Source: NIC37A-2 sp050289625 (GTDB lineage: Bacteria; Myxococcota_A; Polyangia; Polyangiales; Polyangiaceae). Taken from it: a stretch of DNA of 59,745 nt. Made by a program: the position numbers and the translations under genes. A model generated the notes under the pieces. That model had not been told where the DNA came from. It searched no databases and was given only the letters and a program-made list of their open reading frames with translations. The stretch spans positions 1 to 59,745 of the forward strand of contig JBNKGC010000010.1 of assembly GCA_050289625.1 (NCBI GenBank), given 5' to 3'. This document shows, in pieces, positions 26,896 to 35,469 of this stretch. Numbering within the stretch: position 1 is the stretch's first letter; every line of letters starts with the position of its first letter.

Positions 26896-27977
26896 GCGTT
26901 CCCCGCGTGCTCATCGTGGACGACTCGGCGGTAGCCCGGGAAACATTGACGGCCGTTTTGGAGCATGGTGGCATGACGGTCACCAGCGCAGCCGATCCGA
27001 TCATCGCGTTTCGAAAAATCGCTCGAAAGCGACCGGATGTGATTGTGCTGGATCTGGAAATGCCGCGCATGACTGGGCTTGAGTTCCTGTCATCCATCAT
27101 GCGGACGGACCCGATTCCGGTGGTCGTGTGTTCGGCACTGGCGGGGGGCAAAGCAGCTCTTGATGCTCTTTCGCAAGGTGCGATCGACATCATTGCCAAG
27201 CCTCGCGTAGGAGTCCGCGACTTCATCAACGAATCTGCCATAACCATCATCGACACCGTGCGCGCCGCTGCAGCCGCGTCGGTCCGCATCGCGCCGAGCA
27301 ACGCGTTGCGGAGCAAGGTGCCCGTCAAGTTCGCTGCTGGACAGTCTAGCGCCAGACGTTCCTGTGGCGGAGTCACGTGGAAAGGTGCGGTGATCGCCAT
27401 TGGCGCGTCCACGGGCGGTCCCGACGCAATCGCGCGCGTGCTTTCCGAAATTCCGGCGGACGGTCCGAGCATCGTGATCGTTCAACACATGCCCGCAGGG
27501 TTCACGACTGCATTTGCTCGTCGACTCGACGGATTGTGTGCCCTGCGAGTTCGAGAGGCAGAAGAAGGGGATCGCCTCGAGCCGGGGTTGGCCCTGCTCG
27601 CGCCGGGGGATCGGCACGTCAGCGTTCACGCACTTGGGGACGGCTTTCGCGTCAAGCTCGATGGTGGTCCCTTGGTGTCGAGACACCGCCCGAGTATCAA
27701 CGTGCTCTTCTCGTCAATGGCGAAAGCCGTCGGTCCACGTGCGGTGGGCGCGCTGTTGACGGGTATGGGCTCGGACGGTGCAACGGGTTTGCTCGAGATG
27801 CGCGGGGCGGGCGCTGCGACCTTTGCCCAGGACGAAGCCACCTCCGTCGTTTTCGGCATGGCCCGACAGGCGCTCGTGCTCGGCGGCGTTCAGAGCCTAC
27901 TTCCCCTGCCTCGAATCGGTCCGGCGATCTTGCGAGCAGCAGCAGGCTCCGCTTCTGATCCCGGCACGAGCCGGTGA
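26892..27977 (+). CDS. cheB: Chemotaxis methylesterase/glutamine deamidase CheB
   Basis: The 361-aa protein starts at GTG overlapping cheR. The receiver domain has D10/D11, phospho-acceptor D54 in VLDLEMPRM and Lys in IAKPR (103). After a linker of about 40 residues the esterase domain shows the catalytic triad in family context: Ser173 in GASTGGP, His199 in VQHMP and Asp295 in GMGSDGA. It removes methyl groups from receptors and is activated by CheA phosphorylation, closing the adaptation loop with CheR. It is the last gene of the operon; no cheD or cheC is present in the window. Confidence 0.95.
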   Translation: MSVPRVLIVDDSAVARETLTAVLEHGGMTVTSAADPIIAFRKIARKRPDVIVLDLEMPRMTGLEFLSSIMRTDPIPVVVCSALAGGKAALDALSQGAIDIIAKPRVGVRDFINESAITIIDTVRAAAAASVRIAPSNALRSKVPVKFAAGQSSARRSCGGVTWKGAVIAIGASTGGPDAIARVLSEIPADGPSIVIVQHMPAGFTTAFARRLDGLCALRVREAEEGDRLEPGLALLAPGDRHVSVHALGDGFRVKLDGGPLVSRHRPSINVLFSSMAKAVGPRAVGALLTGMGSDGATGLLEMRGAGAATFAQDEATSVVFGMARQALVLGGVQSLLPLPRIGPAILRAAAGSASDPGTSR

Positions 27978-28282
27978 CCGGCAGGTCCTGGCGGCCGCGC
28001 GGTGGGACGCGCGCTCTCTCAGCCCACTATGATCACGCCTGCCAAGCGCGCGGTTTGAGGGCGTGAGGCAAGGGCGGCTCGAGGCCGAGCTCAGCGCAAC
28101 TGATCGCCGCTGTAGCAACCGAAACAACAGCGAGTGGCCCCGAACTATTTCCATCAGATCGCTACGTTATACGCAAAGGATCCGGGCATGGACCTCCGAT
28201 GAATTCGCAGATCCTCGAGGACGCCATCGTGCGCCAGACGACGGCCGGATGCGAAAATACAATGGAGAAGGGATCCGAATGA
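27978..28282. other. Gene-free stretch after cheB
   Basis: About 300 bp without a recognisable gene. It marks the change from a compact operon to degenerate DNA. No clear terminator hairpin with a T tract was seen. A plus-strand frame near 28199-28279 (MNSQILEDAIVRQTT) looks protein-like but short and unidentified. Confidence 0.4.
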
Positions 28283-28643
28283 GTGAAGGCGGGATCCATC
28301 CTGCCGATGGGTCCGGAGATCCAGTATGCGACGGAGAGCGTCGACCCCATCGAGGTCCGGGTTTATCCAGGGCAGGACGCGTCGTTCATCCTGTATGAGG
28401 ACGCCAACGACATCTACGCCTACGAAGAAGGTGAGTACGCCACGATCCAATTGTCCCTGGAACGACGCGACCCAGGAGCTCACGATTGAGCGACGTCGGG
28501 GGTCCTTCCCCGGAATGCTCAGCACCAGAACGTTCAACGTGGTGATCGTTGGGTCGGGTCACGGTGCCGGTCCGGGAGTGACGGCAAACCCGGATCACGT
28601 GGTGTCGTACGACGGCACGGAGATGGTCATTTCCACTCAGTGA
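28283..28643 (+). pseudogene. Glycoside hydrolase family 31 C-terminal fragment, frameshifted
   Basis: From 28283 the frame reads KAGSILPMGPEIQYATE and VRVYPGQDASFILYEDAND, then YEEGEYATIQLS. This is the distal beta-sandwich (DUF5110-type) end of GH31 alpha-xylosidase/alpha-glucosidase enzymes, where 'V(R)AGSILPMGP' is conserved. At about 28456 (a TCCCTGG run) the sense shifts by one base and continues WNDATQELTIERRRGSFPG to a stop near 28643. The catalytic barrel is entirely missing upstream, where an in-frame TGA lies right before 28283. This is the remnant of a lost gene, not an active enzyme. Confidence 0.7.
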
Positions 28644-28673
28644 GGAAGAGGCGGGCACGAGGTAGGCTCCAAA

Positions 28674-28812
28674 TGCGGGAACCTTGGCTTGATGCACAGG
28701 AAGGGCGAAGTGCGTGAAAAAGACCTCGACGAAGCCATAGCCTACTATGCGAAGGCGTGCGATAGCGGCGTCGCGATCGCGTGTCGAAATGTCGGAAAGC
28801 TCTACGGAGGGA
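28674..28812 (+). pseudogene. Sel1-like repeat fragment
   Basis: The frame reads CGNLGLMHRKGEVREKDLDE then AIAYYAKACDSGVAIACRNV and GKLYG. This is one and a bit Sel1-like repeats (alpha-solenoid repeats of about 36-38 residues with the 'NLG(L)MY..G..V.KD...A..YY.KACD.G...AC.NLG.LY' pattern). After GKLYG the sense dissolves, and upstream there is no start. It is a scrap of a repeat protein embedded between two other remnants. Confidence 0.6.
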
Positions 28813-29339
28813 GGCCCCTCTGCGGAGCATCCGCCGTCGGCACGGCGCTCGCTGAGGCGCAAGGGTGCTGCTCGCCAGCGCCCCCGCTCACTCCAGCGCT
28901 CCCGCTGTGCCCCGCTCCGAGCGACGCCGCCCGGAGCAGACGGTGCTCTATCAGGTGCTCGAGCAGCACTGGACCGCCTTCCGTGAGCATGGAGTTCGGC
29001 TTGGACACGGGTGGCGAGACGCGGGAGTCGGCGCCGCTGAGTCGCAGCTGATTCGACGGTAACCTCCGGCAAGCGGACCGCGGGCTCGTGCTCCCGCAAG
29101 GCGCGCTGCGGGGGACGTGCGTCTCGGGGCTGCGGAGCAGGACACTCAGGGGTGCGGGTTGGGGTTCCTCCAGATCGTGTGTCGAGGTTTCCGCGTTCAT
29201 CGCTTTCGGCTCGAAGTTCTCTCAGGCAAGGTCCTCGCAGTGGCGGAACGCGACCGCGTCGGCAACTTCCAGCTTGGTGTCGGCGAGGGAGCTACATCTG
29301 CGCAGCTGCACCGCGCTTGGCCAGATTTCGCGCCGCGAT
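28813..29339. other. Degenerate gene-free stretch
   Basis: These 527 bp hold no gene I can support. Open frames are short and overlap in all phases. The stretch lies between the Sel1 scrap and the truncated Gly-rich gene and is probably decayed coding DNA. Confidence 0.4.
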
Positions 29340-29861
29340 TCAGTCGACAATGCCCGGCGAGCCGTCTCCACCGTTCCCGACGGAATTGTCGTTCCCGTTG
29401 CCTCCGCGACCCCCTCCCACGGCGAGCCGCACCCCGGAAATTTCGGGTGCAGTGATGCGGATCGAGCCGCCGGCACCGCCACCGCCTGGACCCGAGTGGT
29501 CGTAGCAATCCGTCACCCCACCGCCGGTCAGGCACTCCACGTCCGGCGGATCGCCTTCCCCCACGCCACCCTCGGCGCGGACGGAACCCGCCCCCGTCAC
29601 AGACTGAGCCAGGAGCCAGATGATGCCTCCACCAGCCCCGCCAGTCCCTCCCGGCGGGTTGTCGACGCGCACGTTGTCCACGCCGCCCGAGCCTCCTCCG
29701 GGGCCCAAGAACAGCCGCCCGGCGCCAGCAATAGCTCCCCCACCCGCTCCGGCCCCTTCGCCACCGCACAGATCCGTCACGACGGCGTCCTGACCAGGCT
29801 CGACATGACCTCCCCCGCCCCCCGCGTTGCCGTCCTGGACGCAGCCCGACGTCGTTTGATC
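29340..29861 (-). pseudogene. Gly-rich secreted-type protein, 5' end removed at the IS66 boundary
   Basis: The minus-strand frame entering at the IS66 edge reads DQTTSGCVQDGNAGGGGGHV and continues through GGGAIAGAGRLFLGPGGG, GGAGGGIIWLLAQSVTGAGS, GPGGGGAGGSIRITAPEIS and GGGRGGNGNDNSVGNGGDG to a stop at 29340. The alternation of Gly-rich loops with short strands is that of large Gly-rich surface proteins common in this lineage. There is no start codon or signal peptide: the first codons come from the IS terminus. The gene therefore lost its 5' part at this junction. Whether the stop at 29340 is original is unclear. Confidence 0.6.
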
Positions 29862-29873
29862 GTATCCCCTGCA
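29862..29873. repeat. IS66 left terminal inverted repeat
   Basis: GTATCCCCTGCA, perfectly inverted at 32398-32409. It lies 70 bp downstream of the tnpC stop and directly abuts the truncated Gly-rich gene. Confidence 0.85.
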
Positions 29874-29942
29874 TGAGCCCCGTTCTTTCAGGTCCTTGGG
29901 GATCTGAGTACGAGGTGAGGAGTGGAGGGCACGCGCACGCGT

Positions 29943-31604
29943 TCAGTTCGCCTGGGGCTCTTGTTTCGGGGTCGCCAGAGGGACGGAGATCGGGCCGAGA
30001 GGACGCCCGAGCTCGGCAGGGTCGAGGCTCGCACGGGTGTTGGCCCAATACTTGGGGGCGAGGTCGAGATACCTGTCACGCGGCCAGTAGGGCATGACGC
30101 GGACGAGCTCGGTGAGGTAGGTCTCTGCGTCGAGGCCGTGGAGCCTGGCGCTCGCGATGAGGCTGAGGAGGTTCGCTGCAGCCTGGGCGTGATCGTCAGA
30201 CGAGAAGAAGAGCCAGTTTTTCCGTCCGACGGCGATTGTCCTCAGAGCACGCTCGGAGTGGTTGTTGGTCATCTTGAGGCGCCCGTCTTCAAGGAAGCGC
30301 CGCAGGGCCTTCTCCTGGCGGACGGCGTAGCCGCAGGCCGAGCACAGAAGGCCTCGGACGTTCTTCGCCTCCTCGTTGCGTGCGTGCACCCACTCGAAGA
30401 AGGCGTCGACGAGAGGGCCCAGGACGGCCTTCCGTTTCTCGAGGCGCTTCTTCGGAGGCAGTTTCACCCACTGCTCTTCGAGCTCGAACAACTTGCGGAT
30501 TCGCAAGAGCGCTTCGCGCGCGACGGGCTCTTTGGCGGCGGTCGCGGCTTCCCAAAACTTGCGTCGGCAGTGCGACCAGCATCCGACCTCGGTCGGAGGC
30601 TCGTCGTCGGGTCCGTCCCGCGCCTCGCCGCGGAAGAGCGCGTCGAAGATCGAGTGAGCGTCAGCCTGAATGTAGCCGGAAAAGCCACGCAGCATCTCGC
30701 AGACGGCGGCGCTCGTTTGGCGGGGGCGGTACTCGAAGAAGACGTGGTCTTGGTCGGCAAGCACCACGAAAAACGCGCCCTTCTTGCAGGGCTGGCGTCC
30801 GCCTCCGGGAAGTCGCGTCGGCTGAATGGCGACTCCCGTGGCGTCCGTCGAGAGGCAAAACGCAGTCGCCTTGGCCTCTGCCGCGCAGGCTTCGACGACG
30901 GCACCGAGGCTTGCACCGATGTGCTCGGCATAGCGGCACATCGTCCCATCATCGAGCTCGACTCCCTCGGAAGCGAGCATCGAAGCCTGCCGATGAAACG
31001 GCAGGCCAAAGCAGTACTTCCCAACGAGCACGCGAGCGATCAGCGACGGGGCCAACAGCCCTCGCTTCATCAACTCACGCGGCCTTTCCGAAGTGCGAAT
31101 CTCCTCGGCACCATCGACTTCGACCTTGTACTTCGCCCGGGCAATGCGGATCTTCACCGGACCACCGCGACGGTAGCCGAGCCGATAGCTGTCCTCGAAT
31201 CCGATGCGCTCGGCAGTCTGCTCGAGCTCAGGGTCGAGGATCTCGACCCGTTCCTCGGGGATGTCGGCTTCCTTCAAGGCGCGACGGCCCTTCGGTTTCG
31301 CTCGCTTCTTCGGCGGAGCTTCGGGAGGCGGTGGTGGCTCCTCGCCCAGTTGCTGCGCCAGCGCATCCAGCTTCGCCTTCGTCTCCGCGAATTCGAGCTC
31401 GAGCTGCGTCGCGTCCACCCGCTCGGCCTTCGCCACGAAGATACGCCTTTTCAACAGGGCGTACTGCTCGACAAGACGCTCGTAGGCACCACGGAGCTTG
31501 TCACGCTCTGCAATCGCGGTATCTCGCTCTGCAACCGCTACAGCCAGCAGTGCTTCGAGAGCGGCGATGCGCTCCGCAGGATCGGGTATTGCGACAGCGG
31601 TCAC
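29943..31604 (-). CDS. tnpC: IS66-family transposase TnpC
   Basis: The 553-aa protein is the DDE transposase of IS66 elements. The N-terminus holds a leucine-zipper-like coiled coil (EALLAVAVAERDTAIAERDK, about 14-33). A hydrophilic linker (EEPPPPPEAPPKKRAKPKGR, about 90-109) follows. The zinc-binding/HTH part is less obvious than in typical members. Catalytic-domain segments: FCLSTDATGVAIQ with the first Asp, GYIQADAHSIFDALF with the second Asp, VGCWSHCRRKFWEA, and NNHSERALRTIAVGRKNW carrying the catalytic Glu. The C-terminal LTELVRVMPYWPRDRY is typical. It starts at a GTG. The 71-bp gap to tnpB is normal for the family. The protein appears intact. Confidence 0.93.
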   Translation of the reverse strand: MTAVAIPDPAERIAALEALLAVAVAERDTAIAERDKLRGAYERLVEQYALLKRRIFVAKAERVDATQLELEFAETKAKLDALAQQLGEEPPPPPEAPPKKRAKPKGRRALKEADIPEERVEILDPELEQTAERIGFEDSYRLGYRRGGPVKIRIARAKYKVEVDGAEEIRTSERPRELMKRGLLAPSLIARVLVGKYCFGLPFHRQASMLASEGVELDDGTMCRYAEHIGASLGAVVEACAAEAKATAFCLSTDATGVAIQPTRLPGGGRQPCKKGAFFVVLADQDHVFFEYRPRQTSAAVCEMLRGFSGYIQADAHSIFDALFRGEARDGPDDEPPTEVGCWSHCRRKFWEAATAAKEPVAREALLRIRKLFELEEQWVKLPPKKRLEKRKAVLGPLVDAFFEWVHARNEEAKNVRGLLCSACGYAVRQEKALRRFLEDGRLKMTNNHSERALRTIAVGRKNWLFFSSDDHAQAAANLLSLIASARLHGLDAETYLTELVRVMPYWPRDRYLDLAPKYWANTRASLDPAELGRPLGPISVPLATPKQEPQAN

Positions 31605-31675
31605 GGTGCGAGGCTTCCCTTATCGCACGCGCCCCAAGTCTGTCGAGAGAAACCGACACGCAACGACCTCGCAGC

Positions 31676-32023
31676 TTAGTGCATCGTGGGCGCTCGCTTC
31701 CGGCGACCGCGCTCCACCTCGACCCCGTCGAGCAATGCATCCAGCGTGACCTCGTCGACTTCGATGGAGTTCGTGTCGGCGTCCGGCGCTTCGGGAAGGC
31801 GAAACCGGCGACGGTCGAGCCGCTTGTAGAACAGGCACATCCCCGTCCCATCGAAGAACAAGACCTTCACCGCGTGACGACGCTTGCCAAAGAACACGAA
31901 CAGGGCCCCGGAGCGGGGATCATGCCCCAGATGGTCTTGGGCGATCCCCGACAGTCGATTGAATCCGCACCGGAGGTCGACCGGCTCGATCGCCACGAAT
32001 ACGTCCACGCCCGCCGGGATCAT
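31676..32023 (-). CDS. tnpB: IS66-family accessory protein TnpB
   Basis: The 115-aa protein is the classic IS66 Orf2: PAGVDVFVAIEPVDLRCGFN near the start, SGALFVFFGKRRHAVKVLFF in the middle, then DGTGMCLFYKRLDRRRFRLP. It is needed with TnpA for efficient transposition in studied IS66 members, by an unclear mechanism. Its start overlaps the tnpA stop by 4 nt, so the two are translationally coupled. No disruption is seen. Confidence 0.92.
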   Translation of the reverse strand: MIPAGVDVFVAIEPVDLRCGFNRLSGIAQDHLGHDPRSGALFVFFGKRRHAVKVLFFDGTGMCLFYKRLDRRRFRLPEAPDADTNSIEVDEVTLDALLDGVEVERGRRKRAPTMH

Positions 32024-32355
32024 CGCTCCTCCGAAAGCACGCGAACTACCTCGCTCAGCAGAGTTGCATCGAAGCCGCGGTCGACTCTGACCTCCGCCGC
32101 GCCGACGCGTACGCTCAGTCCGCTTGCCTCATACGACGGCGTCTGGACGATACGCGCAAACCGTACCCGCGCCGACCCCTTCGCCTCCCGCTGCTCGCCA
32201 TCAGCATGTCGAGCCCGACGTGTCAGTTCGCTCGACCACCACTGCAGAGTCTTGCCCTTGAATCCCTTGCCAGCCGCGAACTCTTCCGCACGCAATCCGC
32301 TTGCACGCCACGCTGCGACTCGCTCCGCCCACTCGGCTGCCTTCGCCATGGGCAT
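32020..32355 (-). CDS. tnpA: IS66-family accessory protein TnpA
   Basis: The frame is open further upstream, but the start must lie within the element, and the ATG at 32355 has GGAG about 9 nt upstream, giving 111 aa (MPMAKAAEWAERVAAWRASG). The AAEWAERVAAW...GLRAEEFAAGKGFKGKTLQWWSSEL segment is the N-terminal helix-turn-helix of IS66 TnpA proteins. The C-terminal half (VRFARIVQTPSYE, LSVRVGAAEVRVDRGFD) is the usual beta-rich tail. It probably binds the ends or regulates transposition. Confidence 0.88.
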   Translation of the reverse strand: MPMAKAAEWAERVAAWRASGLRAEEFAAGKGFKGKTLQWWSSELTRRARHADGEQREAKGSARVRFARIVQTPSYEASGLSVRVGAAEVRVDRGFDATLLSEVVRVLSEER

Positions 32356-32397
32356 CAGCCTGCTCCAAATGACTCGCGCCGGGAACAAGGGGGGTTG

Positions 32398-32409
32398 TGC
32401 AGGGGATAC
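32398..32409. repeat. IS66 right terminal inverted repeat
   Basis: TGCAGGGGATAC, the complement of the left end at 29862-29873. It sits 43 bp upstream of the chosen tnpA start and joins directly to the truncated IS4-type transposase. Confidence 0.85.
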
Positions 32410-33248
32410 CGCGCAACGTCTCCTCGATAGTGAAGCGACGACCATACAGCTTGGTAATGGCCGTGGCGGGGAGTTCGGCACGGCTTGTCGCCAGGCACCA
32501 CGCCTCCTTCATCTTCGAATCCCTGGCAAGAACGACCGCGGGAATGGCGGCCCGGTCTGAAGTCACCTTGGCGCCAACGAGTTTCTTCGCGCGCTTCAGA
32601 TTCGCCAGCCAGTCTCTCGCACTCTGCGCGGTTCCGTCATGTTCGACCCGGATCCCATCGCGGAAACGAATGACGAAGTCGAAGCCGAGCACCTCCAGAT
32701 GTTGGTACCGCATCTGGTCCCCGAACCCACGGTTTGCCAGGACGGTGACCCGAACGTCGTCGGGCAGACAACGATGCAGTTCCTCGATCGCTTCGTCCTC
32801 GTAGCGGTTTCGGTTGCCCGCAAGGGTCTTCCGACTGACAGTCCTCCAAACGAGCGGCGTCGCTCGCCCGTGTCGAGTGATGAGATAGAGACAGATCGTC
32901 GACTGCGTGTCCTTGTCGAACTCCGTCCAGTCCAGAGCGACCACGATCTCGCTTCGTGGTCCCACGATGAACTGCACCCACGGTTTGAACAGCCTCGACA
33001 TCTCGATCGCGGTATTCCCTACCAGTCGATCCACCTGCTTCGTCGCATGCTTCGGATCCAGTCCGAGGGCCCGCGCCGTCCCTCGACCGACTGCGTGAAT
33101 GGCAACACTCGCTGCGTGAATGACGCCCACGGCCGCCATCGCCAATCACAGGGCCCGCTTGGCATGCAGCTCTTCGCCAAAGCCGCTGCGTAAACTCCAT
33201 CACCGCCTCAGGTGAGACACGCACATCCGCCTTCTTCTTGTTCCGCAT
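32410..33248 (-). pseudogene. IS4-type (DDE) transposase, broken three ways
   Basis: The minus-strand sense begins MRNKKKADVRVSPEAVMEFT at 33248. It then shifts frame near 33185 (continuing FGEELHAKRAL), meets an in-frame TGA just before LAMAAVGVIHAAS (about 33145), and is open again through VGPRSEIVVALDWTEFDKDT (first catalytic Asp), TVLANRGFGDQ (second Asp position, here Asn-Arg-Gly rather than the usual D-R-G) and LYGRRFTIEETLRG (YREK-like region with catalytic Glu). The frame is cut at about 32410 by the IS66 right end, losing the C-terminus. It is an immobile remnant of an older insertion that predates or was rearranged with IS66. Its own inverted repeats were not found. Confidence 0.85.
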
Positions 33249-33456
33249 GATCCTTCGACGAGATGTACCCGCGTAAATTCACGCAGCGCCAGGAAAACTC
33301 GCCTATGAGATGAGGGGATCCCTCAGCGCGCGGGCGCCTTCTCGGTTGCCCAGGATTCTTCCTACCGGTGAAGCGAAGTCACCCGCTCCGCCAATGGTCG
33401 AACCGCCCTTCCGGCGCGTCCCACGAGACTTAGATCCGCGCGGATTCGAGCCTACA

Positions 33457-35310
33457 TCACTTCTCAAAAACCGGAAAGAAGAGCGTCGCGCCGCGCATTG
33501 CCCCGGTTTGCGTGAGATGATTTGAATCCCGATACCAGGAAACCTCACCCATACCCGACCGACACTTGTCGTGATCGCAGAAAAGAGGCGTCGGGTCGAT
33601 AGTGGACACGAGGTTGCTGAGGTTTTTGGCGCGTTCAGCCAAGGCAAGTTGTGGCTCTCTTTGCTCACGCTCAAAAATACGCCGATCTACTTCTCCAAAC
33701 TTGGCCCCCCCCTCATGAGCCAGCAGGTGCTCAGGAAGGAATTCCTGCGCTTGTGGCACGTCGATCACCAACCACAAGCGAACCCCTTCGGACGTCAGCC
33801 TTTCTGTGAGCGAGAGAAACGCCCGCTCGAATTCTTCGTGCGAAATAGTTGTTGATGTGTACCAAGTGAAAGCCACGATGACATCCGTGATCGATGCACT
33901 TCGGATGAAATCGAACATCGGCTCAAGCGCCTGATCGCAAAACTTATCACTTGGAACCGGAGGACAATTCTTGGCGCTCAGGTAAAGCGATGCTTTCCTA
34001 GCCTGTGCGATATCTTCGAGAGTCTGCATCCACGTTTCGGCATGACTATTTCCCCATAGGAGGATTCGCTTGTCCGAATCCGGAGAACCTTTCAACTGGC
34101 AAGCTGCAGCGCTTGGGTGACGAATTCGAAACCACGCGCCGCATCGCCCGTCGGCGGAGTCGAACGGAGCTGCGAGGAGGGCCCTGCGAATTCCGGAATA
34201 CCGGAATAGGGCACCTCTCGAAGCGAGACTGAAGATACCAAAAGCGATCAGCAAGCTCATCCCCGCTCCCACGGTCGCGAGCAATTGACGTCGAGACAGT
34301 AAGGCACGGCGCCGCCGCACCGGTTCCTCGACCAACAAGAAGGACAGGTGCGCTAGAACAAAACTTCCAAATACCAGGCAAATCGCGACAACCGGTCGAT
34401 GCGGATCCACCCCAGCGTAGGGGCAAAACACGATCGCCGGCCAGTGCCATAGGTACCAAGAATAAGAGCGTTTCCCGACGAAGACGGCGGCGGGATGAGA
34501 AAGTATCCTTCTCGCCGCACCTGATGGGCCGTCGCCTTCCTGGAGGAGCACCAAGGTGCAAGCGACAGGCCACAGGGTGCGGGCGTCCGGCCACAGCATT
34601 CCAGGCTTCAAAAGGACGAAGGACGCCAGCAGACCGATAGCAGCCATCGACGAGAACCATTTTCTTCGCTGCCCAAAGCTCGGGAGGAGGTTCAAGACTC
34701 CACCCGCTGCCAGCTCCCAGGCCCGGCCTGGGAGCGTAAAGAAAGCCACCTTTGGGGAGATATTTTCTACTAAGTACGCGAATCCAAACGACCCCGCAGA
34801 AAGTACAAGTATACCAATATGGGTGAAGCCCCTCCCTCTTCGCAACGCAAGAATTAGAAAGAGCGGCCAAGCAATATAGAACTGCTCCTCAACAGCGAGG
34901 GACCAGGTATGCAGGAGCGGCTTCGTTTCACTCCCGCGGAAGTACTCTCCCTCGACGAGAAACCCGATATTTTGGAGAGCAAATGGCTGTGCGACGAGTG
35001 ACTTTCCAAAAGCAGAGAGATCTCCTGGGGGCAGAAGAAGGAACGCGATACTGGCCGATGCCAAGCACACCAGCAGTAACGCCGGCGCGAGGCGCCGGAT
35101 GCGGCGCAACATGAACCGTCGCATCGAAAACGTTCCGGCATCAATCTCGCTAATTAGTAAACGAGTGATAAGGAAGCCACTGACCACAAAAAATACGTCT
35201 ACACCAGCGAATCCCCCGCAAAGCACGTTCGGAGCTAGATGGAAGAGGACCACCGCGACCACGGCAATTGCTCTCAAACCGTCCACATCTGGTCGGTATG
35301 CTGACCTCAT
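33457..35310 (-). CDS. Acyltransferase-3/SGNH membrane O-acyltransferase (OafA-like)
   Basis: The protein is 617 aa from the ATG at 35310; a GTG two codons upstream is also possible. Residues 1-340 form the acyltransferase-3 membrane domain with about ten helices: RPDVDGLRAIAVVAVVLFH near the start (catalytic-type His), GGFAGVDVFFVVSGFLIT, RRIRRLAPALL, HTWSLAVEEQFYIAWPL, and YSWYLWHWPAIVF. The C-terminal part is an extracytoplasmic SGNH hydrolase-like domain: ILLWGNSHAETW (Gly-Asn-Ser-His block, about 410-421) and SNHLTQTGA with the Asp/His pair near 595-603. Such proteins acetylate surface glycans such as O-antigen. The gene is clearly lower in GC than its neighbours and is bracketed by transposon remnants, suggesting acquisition by transfer. 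Confidence 0.92.
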   Translation of the reverse strand: MRSAYRPDVDGLRAIAVVAVVLFHLAPNVLCGGFAGVDVFFVVSGFLITRLLISEIDAGTFSMRRFMLRRIRRLAPALLLVCLASASIAFLLLPPGDLSAFGKSLVAQPFALQNIGFLVEGEYFRGSETKPLLHTWSLAVEEQFYIAWPLFLILALRRGRGFTHIGILVLSAGSFGFAYLVENISPKVAFFTLPGRAWELAAGGVLNLLPSFGQRRKWFSSMAAIGLLASFVLLKPGMLWPDARTLWPVACTLVLLQEGDGPSGAARRILSHPAAVFVGKRSYSWYLWHWPAIVFCPYAGVDPHRPVVAICLVFGSFVLAHLSFLLVEEPVRRRRALLSRRQLLATVGAGMSLLIAFGIFSLASRGALFRYSGIRRALLAAPFDSADGRCGAWFRIRHPSAAACQLKGSPDSDKRILLWGNSHAETWMQTLEDIAQARKASLYLSAKNCPPVPSDKFCDQALEPMFDFIRSASITDVIVAFTWYTSTTISHEEFERAFLSLTERLTSEGVRLWLVIDVPQAQEFLPEHLLAHEGGAKFGEVDRRIFEREQREPQLALAERAKNLSNLVSTIDPTPLFCDHDKCRSGMGEVSWYRDSNHLTQTGAMRGATLFFPVFEK

Positions 35311-35388
35311 CGTCACGCCGCCTACCTTAGGCGGCGCCAGGGGCGTAAACTAGTAACCTACTGAAGAAGTCGCCTTCTGAGCACGACG

Positions 35389-35426
35389 ACCCTCGATTTC
35401 GACCATCGCTGTGTCGATTCGAGGGT
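35389..35426. repeat. Inverted repeat/hairpin near decayed IS66 fragment
   Basis: ACCCTCGA at 35389-35396 pairs with TCGAGGGT at 35419-35426, and GTCGA just inside strengthens the stem. There is no T tract. It lies between the acyltransferase start and the IS66-like remnant and could be part of the old element or an operator. Confidence 0.45.
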
Positions 35427-35469
35427 GACCACCACCCACTCGACCCGCTTTCGGGGTCTCACCCCCGTG

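Larger units (their letters stand above)
29862..32409 (-). mobile_element. IS66-family insertion sequence, complete (about 2.55 kb)
   Basis: The element is bounded by inverted repeats with a perfect 12-bp outer part, GTATCCCCTGCA at 29862-29873 and its complement at 32398-32409, followed by looser similarity (AGCCCCGTTCTTTC versus ACCCCCCTTGTTCC). It encodes tnpA, tnpB and tnpC in the usual IS66 order on the minus strand, all intact. The outside 8-mers, GTTTGATC on the left and CGCGCAAC on the right, do not match, so the usual 8-bp target duplication is absent. The left flank is a Gly-rich gene and the right flank an IS4-type transposase. Confidence 0.9.

Noticed and set aside
28283..28489. 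A 68-codon intact small gene
   Set aside because: Its sense is the tail of GH31 enzymes and continues after a frameshift, so it is a remnant rather than a small gene.
29922..32560. Two long plus-strand frames opposite IS66
   Set aside because: They mirror tnpC, tnpB and tnpA and have shadow-frame composition.
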